Source: Clostridiales bacterium GWB2_37_7 (GTDB lineage: Bacteria; Bacillota; Clostridia; Lutisporales; Lutisporaceae). From it: 36,380 nucleotides of DNA. The stretch covers positions 2,601-38,980 of the forward strand of contig MGOS01000085.1 in the NCBI GenBank assembly GCA_001797185.1. Reading direction: 5' to 3'. How positions within the stretch are numbered: position 1 is the stretch's first letter; the number at the start of each line of letters is the position of its first letter. The notes under the pieces were generated by a model, which did no database searches, was not told the origin of the DNA, and saw only the letters and a list, made by a program, of their open reading frames with translations. Both the position numbers and the translations under genes were made by a program. Shown in pieces: positions 19,197 through 28,015 of this stretch.

Positions 19197-20780
19197 GTGA
19201 TTTGTTTGCAGCTTTTTAATAATAGTTTTTTTGAACTTACCTCAGCGGGAGACAAGCTATATATACAAGTTCTTAAGCCTGGTTTTGACATTAGAGAATT
19301 CAATAATATTATGGCTGATTTCCCTATTATTCATTTAACAAATTTTATTTGTTTAAGGAAAGCCTTGGTAGAAGCCACAGGCGCTCTTGTACATATAGGT
19401 AGTTTGAAGAATAAAATTGAGGTCATGCTTTCAAAGGATGAAATGCAAGCCACCATATTTATTAATTTGACACAGAAGGAGCTTGAACTAAACAAAGCGG
19501 CTATTGCGACAGAGATTATCAGAGCACTAAATGCATATGGCATTACAGAAGGCATAGAGAACGTATATGAAAAACCTCTTTTGGCGCAATGCGAATTCGT
19601 AATTGCCAAAGGCATCCCCCCAATATATGGCGTGGATGCAAAATTAGCATATTATGAGCTATCGGACAAAAAGCCCCTCGTGAAAGAAGATGGCTCTGTA
19701 AATTACTATGAACTTAACCTGATTGATAATGTTAGAGCTGGAGATTGGTTGGGTGAGCGCATCCCTCCCCAAGAGGGAAAGCCTGGAATGACTGTAACCG
19801 GAAAGCTGGTGCCGGGAAAGAAGGGCAAGGATTCCAATCTGAGGTACGACAAAAAAACCATCAGAGAAGTTTCAGAAGGTAACAAAGTTATCCTCAGAGC
19901 CTTGGTTGATGGTGCTGTTAAGTTTGATGGAAGCAAAATAAAAATAGATAATCATCTTATTGTACCTGCTGATGTAGGCTACGAAACAGGAAATATTAGC
20001 TTCGATGGCTTTGTGACGATCAATGGAACAGTTAAAGATGGCTTCTCTGTCACAGCAAAGTACGATATCTCAATCAATGGCAAAATAGGCATCGGTGCAG
20101 TCGGCAAAATCCATTCAAGAGAAGGAAGCATCTATATCAGAGGCGGTATCTATGGTAAGAATACGGCCAAAATTGAAGCCAATAAAAATGTTTATGTCAA
20201 GTATTGCAATGAGTGCAGCATCACTTCTGGGGAGGATATCAACATTGGTTTTTATGCTTTGGACAGTAAGTTAAACGCTCAGAAGGTGCTGCTAGATCCT
20301 AAATACGGCAAAATAATTGGTGGTTCAGTGATTGCAGAAGTAAAGGTTGTTTCTGGTGTAATTGGGAACAAATACGAGAAAAAGACTGTGATTAATGTTC
20401 AGGGCTTTGACAGAAATCAAATGCGCAAGGAGTTTGAAAAACTGCTGGAGAAGTATAAAGTTCTACTGCAGGATGCCGGTGCAGTTAAGCGCCAAATAGA
20501 AGTGTTTGAATATAATCTTTCTGGTGCAGAATACGCCAATATGGATGAGTACAATAAATATGTTATGAGATATGAAGACATCGTTGATGAAATTAAGATG
20601 TTGGACGAAGCTCGAAAGAAGCTGCAGCAGACACTTCAAACAAAGGGCGAGGGCGAGGTCGGAATATTCCAAGCCGCCTATCCTGAAACTTTTTTAGAAA
20701 TCAAAAATATGCAGAGGAAAATCAATTCCATAGTAAACGGCAGCTTTTATGCAGAAAATAGAGAGTTGCACCACAACTAA
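19197..20780 (+). CDS. DUF342 / FapA-family protein
   Basis: IPPIYGVDAKLAYYE..., GDWLGERIPPQEGKPGMTVTGKLVPGKKGKD, beta-helix region ISINGKIGIGAVGKIHSREGSIYIRGGIYG, C-terminal coiled coil. Start GTG 19197 or nearby TTG. Confidence 0.85.
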   Translation: MICLQLFNNSFFELTSAGDKLYIQVLKPGFDIREFNNIMADFPIIHLTNFICLRKALVEATGALVHIGSLKNKIEVMLSKDEMQATIFINLTQKELELNKAAIATEIIRALNAYGITEGIENVYEKPLLAQCEFVIAKGIPPIYGVDAKLAYYELSDKKPLVKEDGSVNYYELNLIDNVRAGDWLGERIPPQEGKPGMTVTGKLVPGKKGKDSNLRYDKKTIREVSEGNKVILRALVDGAVKFDGSKIKIDNHLIVPADVGYETGNISFDGFVTINGTVKDGFSVTAKYDISINGKIGIGAVGKIHSREGSIYIRGGIYGKNTAKIEANKNVYVKYCNECSITSGEDINIGFYALDSKLNAQKVLLDPKYGKIIGGSVIAEVKVVSGVIGNKYEKKTVINVQGFDRNQMRKEFEKLLEKYKVLLQDAGAVKRQIEVFEYNLSGAEYANMDEYNKYVMRYEDIVDEIKMLDEARKKLQQTLQTKGEGEVGIFQAAYPETFLEIKNMQRKINSIVNGSFYAENRELHHN

Positions 20781-20795
20781 TTAGGAGTGAAGCTT

Positions 20796-22622
20796 ATGAA
20801 TCATCAGGCTAATAATACCAAGTTACATAGATATGATGCATTGCTTCAGGCAATAGATTTTTTTACACAAAAATTCAACATAAACCAATTGTCAAGCTAT
20901 GCTTTTGAGTTTACAAACGAAGTACTTTCCTTAGACTCATCTGCCTTATTTATAAAAGCCGATGGCAGCTTCCACCTGATAAAGGAAAAAAATTATAATA
21001 TTGCTGAATATAAAATAGAAGATAGCCCCAAGCTGCAGCGAATTGCTACCTTTTATGGTAATGTAATGACTTCAGGCTTTGATAGCTATTTTGATAGTAA
21101 AGATATAGTAGCCTTTGACATAAAGTTGATCATACCGCTTATCATCAAGGACCTATTATACGGTTTTATCATCACAAAGGATGGATTAGATGAGCGTATG
21201 GATCAGGATGATATGCTTATGTCCAAGGCCTTAATGCAGCTCATTAATAACGCCTTGGAGTCTAGTAAAAACTTAATAGATTTACAACATATCAATTGTC
21301 AGTTGGATCAAAAGATCTTCAATCTTTTTTCCATCAATCAGAGCTCCAGGGTACTTTTGTCAGAACTAGATATAAATAAGCTTTACATGCTGGCAATCGA
21401 TATTTTCAGCGAACTTACAAGCAGCCGTATTACATCCTTTGGGTTATATGATGAAATAAAGGATAAAATTGTATTAAGAGGTTATCGTGATGTTTTTTCT
21501 TCAAATAAATACCAAAGAGATTTTGAACTTCTAAATAACATTTACAAGGGTTATAAGGTCGTTTTCAATTATCATGAAGATAAAGAACAACTAAAAGAAC
21601 TATTCAAGAATTATGAAGACTTCGAAGAAATGGATGCTGAATATATTATTTTGATTGTAAAGGATAGAGTTTTAGGCTTTGTTACCATTAGTAAACCCAT
21701 TAATGATAGAGCTTATGATCAAGCTCTTTTTGAGCTTATAGAAAGCTTAGCAGCCTCTACTTATATATCCTTCAAAAATGCCATCTATTTTAATACAATA
21801 GATAGGCAGAGAAAGATTAGTCAACAAAAGCTGCATACATTAACAAATCTCAACGGTTTAATAAGGAATATAAACAGCTGTGCTACAATAGATGAGCTTT
21901 GTGACATTACTTTAAAAACGCTGCATTATAGCTTTGGAATCAAGAAAGCCTTCATTGCTCACAAAGAACAAGATTCATATTGGATCAAAAATCATATAGG
22001 CTTTGAATTACATAACAACATATTGGAAACCAATAATAAATGGCAAAGCATAAACTCCTATTCATATATAAGCTATATAGCTGACGAAGCTAGAAATTAT
22101 CTGTCTGAAACACTTTTAGCAAATGTAGAAAATAACAATTGTTTGGTTATCAGTCCCATTAGCATAGGCAACCATGATATAGATGAGGAACAAGCGCCCT
22201 TGGGTTATATTGTAGTGCTGCATACCCCGGAAACCTTAAAGGAAGAAGAAGTCTTGTTAATAGAGACTATGGCCAGCAGCATAGCCCCTGTTATAAAGCA
22301 TCTTCAAGAAATAGCGCAAATAAAAAAAGAATATGTTGTAAATCAAAGAGAATTATTTATAAAAAATTTATGTACAAAGCTTGCTAATAGGGATCATTAT
22401 TCTATTGATTTTTACATTTATTATAAGATAATAATACAAAAACCCTTTGAAAAATTGGACTTGACCTGCTATAGTCAATATGAGCATTTCTACTTTGACA
22501 ACATGCTGATTATATTAAGCTACAATCAACTTGAGGACAATCTGTTTGATGGAAGCTTGGAGGCTTTCGATGTAGAGGATGCAATAAACAAGTTAAAAAA
22601 TGCATATATACAGAACCAATGA
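20796..22622 (+). CDS. multi-GAF-domain protein without recognisable output domain
   Basis: RBS TTAGGAGTG upstream of ATG at 20796; GAF-like blocks, e.g. SCATIDELCDITLKTLHYSFGIKKAFIA; 15 bp downstream of the FapA-like gene. Confidence 0.7.
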   Translation: MNHQANNTKLHRYDALLQAIDFFTQKFNINQLSSYAFEFTNEVLSLDSSALFIKADGSFHLIKEKNYNIAEYKIEDSPKLQRIATFYGNVMTSGFDSYFDSKDIVAFDIKLIIPLIIKDLLYGFIITKDGLDERMDQDDMLMSKALMQLINNALESSKNLIDLQHINCQLDQKIFNLFSINQSSRVLLSELDINKLYMLAIDIFSELTSSRITSFGLYDEIKDKIVLRGYRDVFSSNKYQRDFELLNNIYKGYKVVFNYHEDKEQLKELFKNYEDFEEMDAEYIILIVKDRVLGFVTISKPINDRAYDQALFELIESLAASTYISFKNAIYFNTIDRQRKISQQKLHTLTNLNGLIRNINSCATIDELCDITLKTLHYSFGIKKAFIAHKEQDSYWIKNHIGFELHNNILETNNKWQSINSYSYISYIADEARNYLSETLLANVENNNCLVISPISIGNHDIDEEQAPLGYIVVLHTPETLKEEEVLLIETMASSIAPVIKHLQEIAQIKKEYVVNQRELFIKNLCTKLANRDHYSIDFYIYYKIIIQKPFEKLDLTCYSQYEHFYFDNMLIILSYNQLEDNLFDGSLEAFDVEDAINKLKNAYIQNQ

Positions 22623-22634
22623 AGGAGGTAAAAA

Positions 22635-22662
22635 AAGAATCCCGAATGAATCGGGATTCTTT
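22635..22662. terminator. bidirectional terminator
   Basis: AAGAATCCCGA-ATGAA-TCGGGATTCTTTTT between convergent genes. Confidence 0.88.
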
Positions 22663-22665
22663 TTA

Positions 22666-23895
22666 TTATATCATCAATCTGTGGAAGCTCTTTTTACCCT
22701 TCTTGATTATAATTTTGCCATCTTCAAGCTCTTTTTCTGTAATATTGTACTCGATACCTTCAATCTTTTGATTGTTTACAGTAATCCCGCCTTGAGCAAC
22801 AAGCCTTCTTGCCTCGCCCTTTGAAGGTGCTAAGCCAGTCAATACCAAAGCTTCCAATATATTTATACCTTGAGCCAGCTGCTCCATACTTATTTCTGTC
22901 GTAGGGATAGATTCAGAATCTCCGCCACCGCCGAACAATGCCTCAGCTGCCTGCTGTGCTTTGGAAGCTTCTTCCACTCCGTGAATAATCTTTGTCATTT
23001 CAAAGGCCAGAGTTTTCTTCGCCTCATTAATTTTTTCTCCAGGCAAGCTGCCTAATCTTCTGACTTCATCCATCGGCAGGAAGGTCATAAGAGCCAGGCA
23101 CTTCTCTACATCAGCATCGTCAATATTTCTCCAGTACTGATAAAAATCATAAGGCGAAGTTTTATCTGGATCCAACCATACCGCTCCAGACTCCGTCTTG
23201 CCCATTTTCTTGCCTTCACTGGTTGTCAGCAGTGTAAAGGTCATGCCAAATGCTTCAGCACCTTCCACTCTTCTAATCAAATCAGCACCTGCCAATATAT
23301 TAGACCATTGATCGTCTCCACCCAATTGAATTTTACATCCATATCTTCTGTACAGCTCTAAGAAGTCATAACCCTGCATTAACATGTAGTTGAATTCAAG
23401 GAAAGAAAGTCCTTTCTCCAATCTGCTCTTGAAGCATTCAGCTGTAAGCATCCTATTTACAGAGAAGTGAACGCCTATTTCTCTTAAAAAGTCTACATAG
23501 TTTAACTTCAACAGCCATTCCGCATTGTCATCCATAATTGCTTTACCGTCTTCAAAATCAATGAATTTCTCAAACTGCTTCTTAAAGCATTGAGAATTAT
23601 GCTCAATATCCTCTCTTGTCAGCATTTTTCTCATATCTGTCTTTCCGGTAGGATCTCCTACCATTGATGTTCCACCGCCAATTAAGGCAATAGGTCTATG
23701 ACCGGCTCTTTGCATATGTGCCATAGCCATAACTGTAAGAAAATGTCCTATTGTAAGACTATCTGCAGTTGGGTCAAAGCCTATATAGAAAGTAACAGAC
23801 TCCTTTCCCAAAAGCTCTCTAACCGGTTCCTCATGAGTAACCTGCTGTATAAAACCTCTTTCTTTCAGAACGTCAAAAGCATTTACTTTATTCAT
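22666..23895 (-). CDS. tyrS: tyrosyl-tRNA synthetase
   Basis: [21 protein letters not shown] (HIGH region), KMGKTESG (KMSKS region), C-terminal S4-like domain. Confidence 0.97.
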   Translation of the reverse strand: MNKVNAFDVLKERGFIQQVTHEEPVRELLGKESVTFYIGFDPTADSLTIGHFLTVMAMAHMQRAGHRPIALIGGGTSMVGDPTGKTDMRKMLTREDIEHNSQCFKKQFEKFIDFEDGKAIMDDNAEWLLKLNYVDFLREIGVHFSVNRMLTAECFKSRLEKGLSFLEFNYMLMQGYDFLELYRRYGCKIQLGGDDQWSNILAGADLIRRVEGAEAFGMTFTLLTTSEGKKMGKTESGAVWLDPDKTSPYDFYQYWRNIDDADVEKCLALMTFLPMDEVRRLGSLPGEKINEAKKTLAFEMTKIIHGVEEASKAQQAAEALFGGGGDSESIPTTEISMEQLAQGINILEALVLTGLAPSKGEARRLVAQGGITVNNQKIEGIEYNITEKELEDGKIIIKKGKKSFHRLMI

Positions 23896-23919
23896 ATCGC
23901 ACCTCCTAATTTATTTTCA

Positions 23920-24215
23920 AAAAACAAAAAGAGCCATCATCCCTCAAGGGACGAAAGGCTCGCGGTACCACCCTAATTGACTGCATATAGCAGTCCTCTT
24001 GTTTCCGAGTACATACATACTCTCTTCCTATGTAACGGTGGAAGCTTCCGGCACAACTTACTTGTTCATTTCTCAGTCTGCAGCTCAAGGGTGTATTTCG
24101 TATTATATCCATATCAGCTTACACCTAGGACTTTTATAAAGAATTTATAAAATGTCCATCGCTGACTCTCTAAAATGCAATAGTAACACTACTTTTCCCT
24201 ATCATAGCTTTTATG
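23920..24215 (-). promoter_or_regulatory. T-box riboswitch leader of tyrS
   Basis: Minus-strand AGGGTGGTACCGCG (plus 23961-23974); terminator GAGCC...GGCTCTTTTT (23931-23961); stem I region with probable TAC (Tyr) specifier near 24093-24095. Confidence 0.93.
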
Positions 24216-24382
24216 ATTTAATTACTAACATTATAATCCCTCAATATTATTATGTCAATAATTTTTCATTAGATGCAGTAATATTCAAGAAGAAGTTGCT
24301 TTGCCTATACTCAACTTAAATTGAAGTATATCTGGCTATAAGGTAGAATTGAATTAGAAATATATGTGGGGTGCTTAAGCTT

Positions 24383-25288
24383 ATGAATAAATCTCAAAAA
24401 GCAGATTTTGCGCTGCTGTTGGTTACAATTTTCTGGGGAGCCGGATTTCCTATTACAAAATTTGCATTGCAGACTATACCGCCTCTTTATCATATAGGAC
24501 TCAGGTTCCTGATTGCCGCTGTCTTACTGTCTATAATTTTCCTTAGGAAAATGAAGAAAATAAATAAAAGTATACTGAAGCCTGCCGTTACTATGGCGGC
24601 TTTGTTATTTGCAACCTATACGCTGCAGACGGTAGGTCTATTGTATACCACTGCTTCAAAGTCTGCATTCTATTCTGGCTTAGCTGTGTTATTTGTGCCT
24701 TTGATAACTTTTGTATTTTATAAAAAAAGAATAAATTTATATACCTGTGCGAGTATTCTTTTGGCTATCATTGGACTGTTTTTACTATCCTACTCCGGCA
24801 GCGATTCCTCTGCCAACATAGGTGATATTATGACAATTCTAAGCTCTGCTGCCTATGCAATACTGCTGCTTTTGACCTCTGATTATGTCAAAATGCATGA
24901 TGCAGCACAGCTGTCTATTGTTCAAATGTATATTGTTGCAATATTTGGCTTTGCAGCGGCTTTGGTATTTGACAAATGGGATACCCCAATGTCTCTACTG
25001 AGCTTTAATTCATTAATGTTCTCAGCTGTATTATGCACAGCCTTTGCTTTCTGGATGCAGGCTACTGCGCAGAAGTTCACTTCAGCATCTCACGTTGCGC
25101 TGATCTTCACTATGGAGCCGGTCTTTGGCGCCTTTATTTCCTGGCTGCTGTTGGGAGAACGTTTGGGACTGAAAGGCTTTGTTGGCGGTGGATTTATAAT
25201 ATCTGCCATGCTTGTTGCAGAATTTGACTTCATCGCATTGAAAGAGAAAATTATGATGAAAAATAAAAATGATGAAAAATCCTTTTAA
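24383..25288 (+). CDS. EamA/DMT family transporter
   Basis: 10-TM pattern, FWGAGFPITKFALQTIPPLYHIGLRFLIAA; second EamA repeat EPVFGAFISWLLLGE; ATG 24383. Confidence 0.9.
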   Translation: MNKSQKADFALLLVTIFWGAGFPITKFALQTIPPLYHIGLRFLIAAVLLSIIFLRKMKKINKSILKPAVTMAALLFATYTLQTVGLLYTTASKSAFYSGLAVLFVPLITFVFYKKRINLYTCASILLAIIGLFLLSYSGSDSSANIGDIMTILSSAAYAILLLLTSDYVKMHDAAQLSIVQMYIVAIFGFAAALVFDKWDTPMSLLSFNSLMFSAVLCTAFAFWMQATAQKFTSASHVALIFTMEPVFGAFISWLLLGERLGLKGFVGGGFIISAMLVAEFDFIALKEKIMMKNKNDEKSF

Positions 25289-25424
25289 CTGCTACAATTC
25301 AAATTAATACTGTAAAACCAAACGATATTATGTAAATTCTGACAGCCATATGTTATCATATTTTTCCTAAAAAATATAACAATAATATTATATATATATT
25401 TTTGTTTTTGAAAGGAGAAGTATT

Positions 25425-26429
25425 ATGAACAATTATAAAAAACAGCTGGCTTTAGTACTCGTAATGGCTATGATTGCTTGGGGTTTGACCGCATGTCTGC
25501 CACAGCCTGCAAGAAGGCCGGTGCCAAATGATACAGATAACTATAGAAACAATTCTAATACAAATGCTCCATACACTGCACAAAACTTTGATAAAAAGAC
25601 AGGTAACAACAATGGTGAGGTACAAAATCAAACCTCCTCACTTTTTTCAAAGCTGGATTACAGCTTTGCTACAATCACAGAGAATATTAAGGTGCGCTCC
25701 GGTTCAAGCTCTTCAACTCCAATAGTAGCAAGCTTAAAAGCTGGAGATGAGGTCAAGGTCATCGGCAAGCTTAATGGCTGGTATGTGGTGAACATTCCAA
25801 ATACAAACAAGGTGGGAAGCATTTCTCCCAACTATGCAAAGCTGTATTCAGCGCAACCCGGATCAACTAAGCCCGAACCTACAAAGCCAATACCAACAAC
25901 ACCTACAGAACCGACTAAAACCTCAGGCAAAACACCAACTCCTGAAAGACCTCCAGGTACAACAACAGGCTCTAATACTCCTGCATCGCCTGCCGGTACA
26001 ACACCTAACACCAATACCGCAACAGCACCTACCGGTACAGGTACACTTTCTTCGCAGGGTTCAAGAATATTGCAGCTGGTAAATGCAGAAAGAGCCAAGG
26101 TTGGTGCACCCGCTTTAAAATCTAACACTGACCTTAATAAATTGGCAACAATGAAATCTCAGGATATGGTAGAAAAAAATTATTTCAGTCATCAATCTCC
26201 AACCTATGGTTCGCCCTTTGATATGATGAAAACCTATGGAGTCAGTTATATGTATGCTGGTGAGAATCTTGCAATAAATAGTGATGCCGACAAAGCGCAA
26301 AATGCTTGGATGAATTCGGAAGGTCACAGAAAAAACATATTAAATCCCGACTTTACAGAGATTGGTATAGGATTATATCCAAAAGGAAGCGGCAGTTATA
26401 CGTATACTCAATTGTTTATAGGAAAGTAA
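25425..26429 (+). CDS. lipoprotein with SH3 domain, Pro/Thr-rich linker and C-terminal CAP/SCP domain
   Basis: Lipobox LTAC, SH3 (ENIKVRSGSSSSTPIVASLKAGDEVKVI), P/T/G linker, CAP domain (LVNAERAKVGAPAL...YFSHQSPTYGSPFDMM...AGENLA...GHRKNILNPDFTEIGIG). Confidence 0.92.
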   Translation: MNNYKKQLALVLVMAMIAWGLTACLPQPARRPVPNDTDNYRNNSNTNAPYTAQNFDKKTGNNNGEVQNQTSSLFSKLDYSFATITENIKVRSGSSSSTPIVASLKAGDEVKVIGKLNGWYVVNIPNTNKVGSISPNYAKLYSAQPGSTKPEPTKPIPTTPTEPTKTSGKTPTPERPPGTTTGSNTPASPAGTTPNTNTATAPTGTGTLSSQGSRILQLVNAERAKVGAPALKSNTDLNKLATMKSQDMVEKNYFSHQSPTYGSPFDMMKTYGVSYMYAGENLAINSDADKAQNAWMNSEGHRKNILNPDFTEIGIGLYPKGSGSYTYTQLFIGK

Positions 26430-26431
26430 TA

Positions 26432-26479
26432 TTATAATAAATAAAACTATGAGGTGCCTCATAGTTTTATTTATTATAA
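26432..26479 (+). terminator. long terminator-like hairpin downstream of CAP gene 1
   Basis: Perfect 23-bp stem TTATAATAAATAAAACTATGAGG-TG-CCTCATAGTTTTATTTATTATAA. Confidence 0.75.
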
Positions 26480-26624
26480 CAAGATTTATTGAAAGTTTTT
26501 TGCACTTGTTGCAAAAACTACCCAAGGCGTTTCAACGAGGCAGGGGGATATATGCCCACCTCCTGTTGCTGAAATCAGAACCCGCCACTTATAGAAGTGG
26601 GGGACATATTTTTGCCTCGTTATA
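26474..26624. repeat. dispersed ~151-bp structured element, copy 2
   Basis: Same sequence as 3029-3180 with about 8 substitutions and a 1-bp deletion; flanked by TTATAAC/GTTATAA. Confidence 0.85.
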
Positions 26625-26741
26625 ACAAACCTCCAGCATGTACATATACTATAATATAAAAGAGTTTACAATGCTTTAGATAAATCCGCGTACTGTTGAA
26701 GGAGCCTGCAAAAAGAATAATCAGTAATTGAGGATGATAAT

Positions 26742-27200
26742 ATGGAATACAATCCCTATATATTAGCTGCACTGGCACAGCTTATTGAGAATGCAACAGG
26801 TCGTAGTATAACAACACTCACCAACCAAAGTGATAGGATATTAAAGCTTATTAATGCTGAAAGAGCTAAGGTTGGGGCACAGCCTTTAAGAATAGATCAT
26901 TCTCTTAGCATGCTTGCTTCTATTAAGTCTCAGGATATGGTAGAAAAAAAATATTTCAGCCACCACTCTCCCACCTACGGCTCACCTTTTGATATGATGA
27001 AATCTCAAGGGATATACTATATTTATGCAGGCGAAAATTTGGCAATAGATAAACATGCGGATAATGCTCACACTGCATTGATGAATTCAAAGGCACATAG
27101 AGATAATATTCTAAATCCCAGCTTTACAAAAATAGGCATAGGAATAGTTCCAAAGGACAATGGTAGTTATGTATATACTCAGCTATTTATAGGATCGTAA
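26742..27200 (+). CDS. stand-alone CAP/SCP domain protein, no obvious signal peptide
   Basis: Strongly similar to the CAP domain of 25425-26429 (LINAERAKVGAQPL...SQDMVEKKYFSHHSPTYGSPFDMM...); 152 aa. Confidence 0.88.
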   Translation: MEYNPYILAALAQLIENATGRSITTLTNQSDRILKLINAERAKVGAQPLRIDHSLSMLASIKSQDMVEKKYFSHHSPTYGSPFDMMKSQGIYYIYAGENLAIDKHADNAHTALMNSKAHRDNILNPSFTKIGIGIVPKDNGSYVYTQLFIGS

Positions 27201-27316
27201 CATAATTTATAATGGGAGTAAATTGACAACAGCATTTCTATAATAGATAATATTATAGTATATTTACTGTGAACCAAATGAAAAAACAGCAAAGCTGACT
27301 TTATAGGAGGAAGCAT

Positions 27317-27964
27317 ATGAGAATGAGACACAAGCCTCATGCAGTTGATACGCTGCTTGGCCACCCGGATATCGTAATTTTTAAACCTGCATTGCATAAA
27401 GGTCATTGGGCTGAGTTATTTGGCAATTCCAATCCTATCTGTGTAGAGCTTGGAATGGGCAGAGGTCAATTTATAACTACCAATGCATCTAAACATCCTA
27501 ATAATAACTATTTAGGTATTGAGAAGAAGAACGAGGTTGTACTAACTGCCTTACAAAGAACTTTAGATTTTGAATATCCTATAGAAAATCTAAGAATGCT
27601 TCCAACTAATATCGATTATATTTCAGAGTTGTTTGCACCTCAAGAAATCGATACCCTTTATATAAATTTCTGTGATCCATGGCCCAAAGACAGACATGCA
27701 AAGCGCAGATTAATACACAGGGGTTTTTTAAATGAATACAAGACCCTTTTGAAATCCAAAGCAGAAATCATATTTAAAACGGACAATAGAGATCTATTTA
27801 ATTTTTCTCTTGACGAATTCCAAGCTTGTGGCTATGAAATTATAGAAATCACCTATGATTTACACAAGCTTGAGGATCCCGAAAACGTTATGACGGAATA
27901 TGAGAAAAAGTTCTCGGAAATGGGTATTAAAATCAATAGATTAAAAGCTATAAATCCATTGTAA
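27317..27964 (+). CDS. trmB: tRNA (guanosine(46)-N7)-methyltransferase
   Basis: VELGMGRGQFI, INFCDPWPKDRHAKRRLIHRGFL, FKTDNRDLF. Confidence 0.96.
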   Translation: MRMRHKPHAVDTLLGHPDIVIFKPALHKGHWAELFGNSNPICVELGMGRGQFITTNASKHPNNNYLGIEKKNEVVLTALQRTLDFEYPIENLRMLPTNIDYISELFAPQEIDTLYINFCDPWPKDRHAKRRLIHRGFLNEYKTLLKSKAEIIFKTDNRDLFNFSLDEFQACGYEIIEITYDLHKLEDPENVMTEYEKKFSEMGIKINRLKAINPL

Positions 27965-28001
27965 ATAAAGAACCAGCATTTTAAAATGCTGGTTCTTTAT
28001 T
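27964..28001. terminator. bidirectional terminator
   Basis: 38-nt perfect palindrome AATAAAGAACCAGCATTTTAAAATGCTGGTTCTTTATT between convergent genes. Confidence 0.88.
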
Positions 28002-28015
28002 TTAACTATATAAGA

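Noticed and set aside
25832-26128. Antisense Gly/Val-rich ORF over the CAP lipoprotein linker
   Set aside because: By-product of the Pro/Thr-rich linker codons on the opposite strand.
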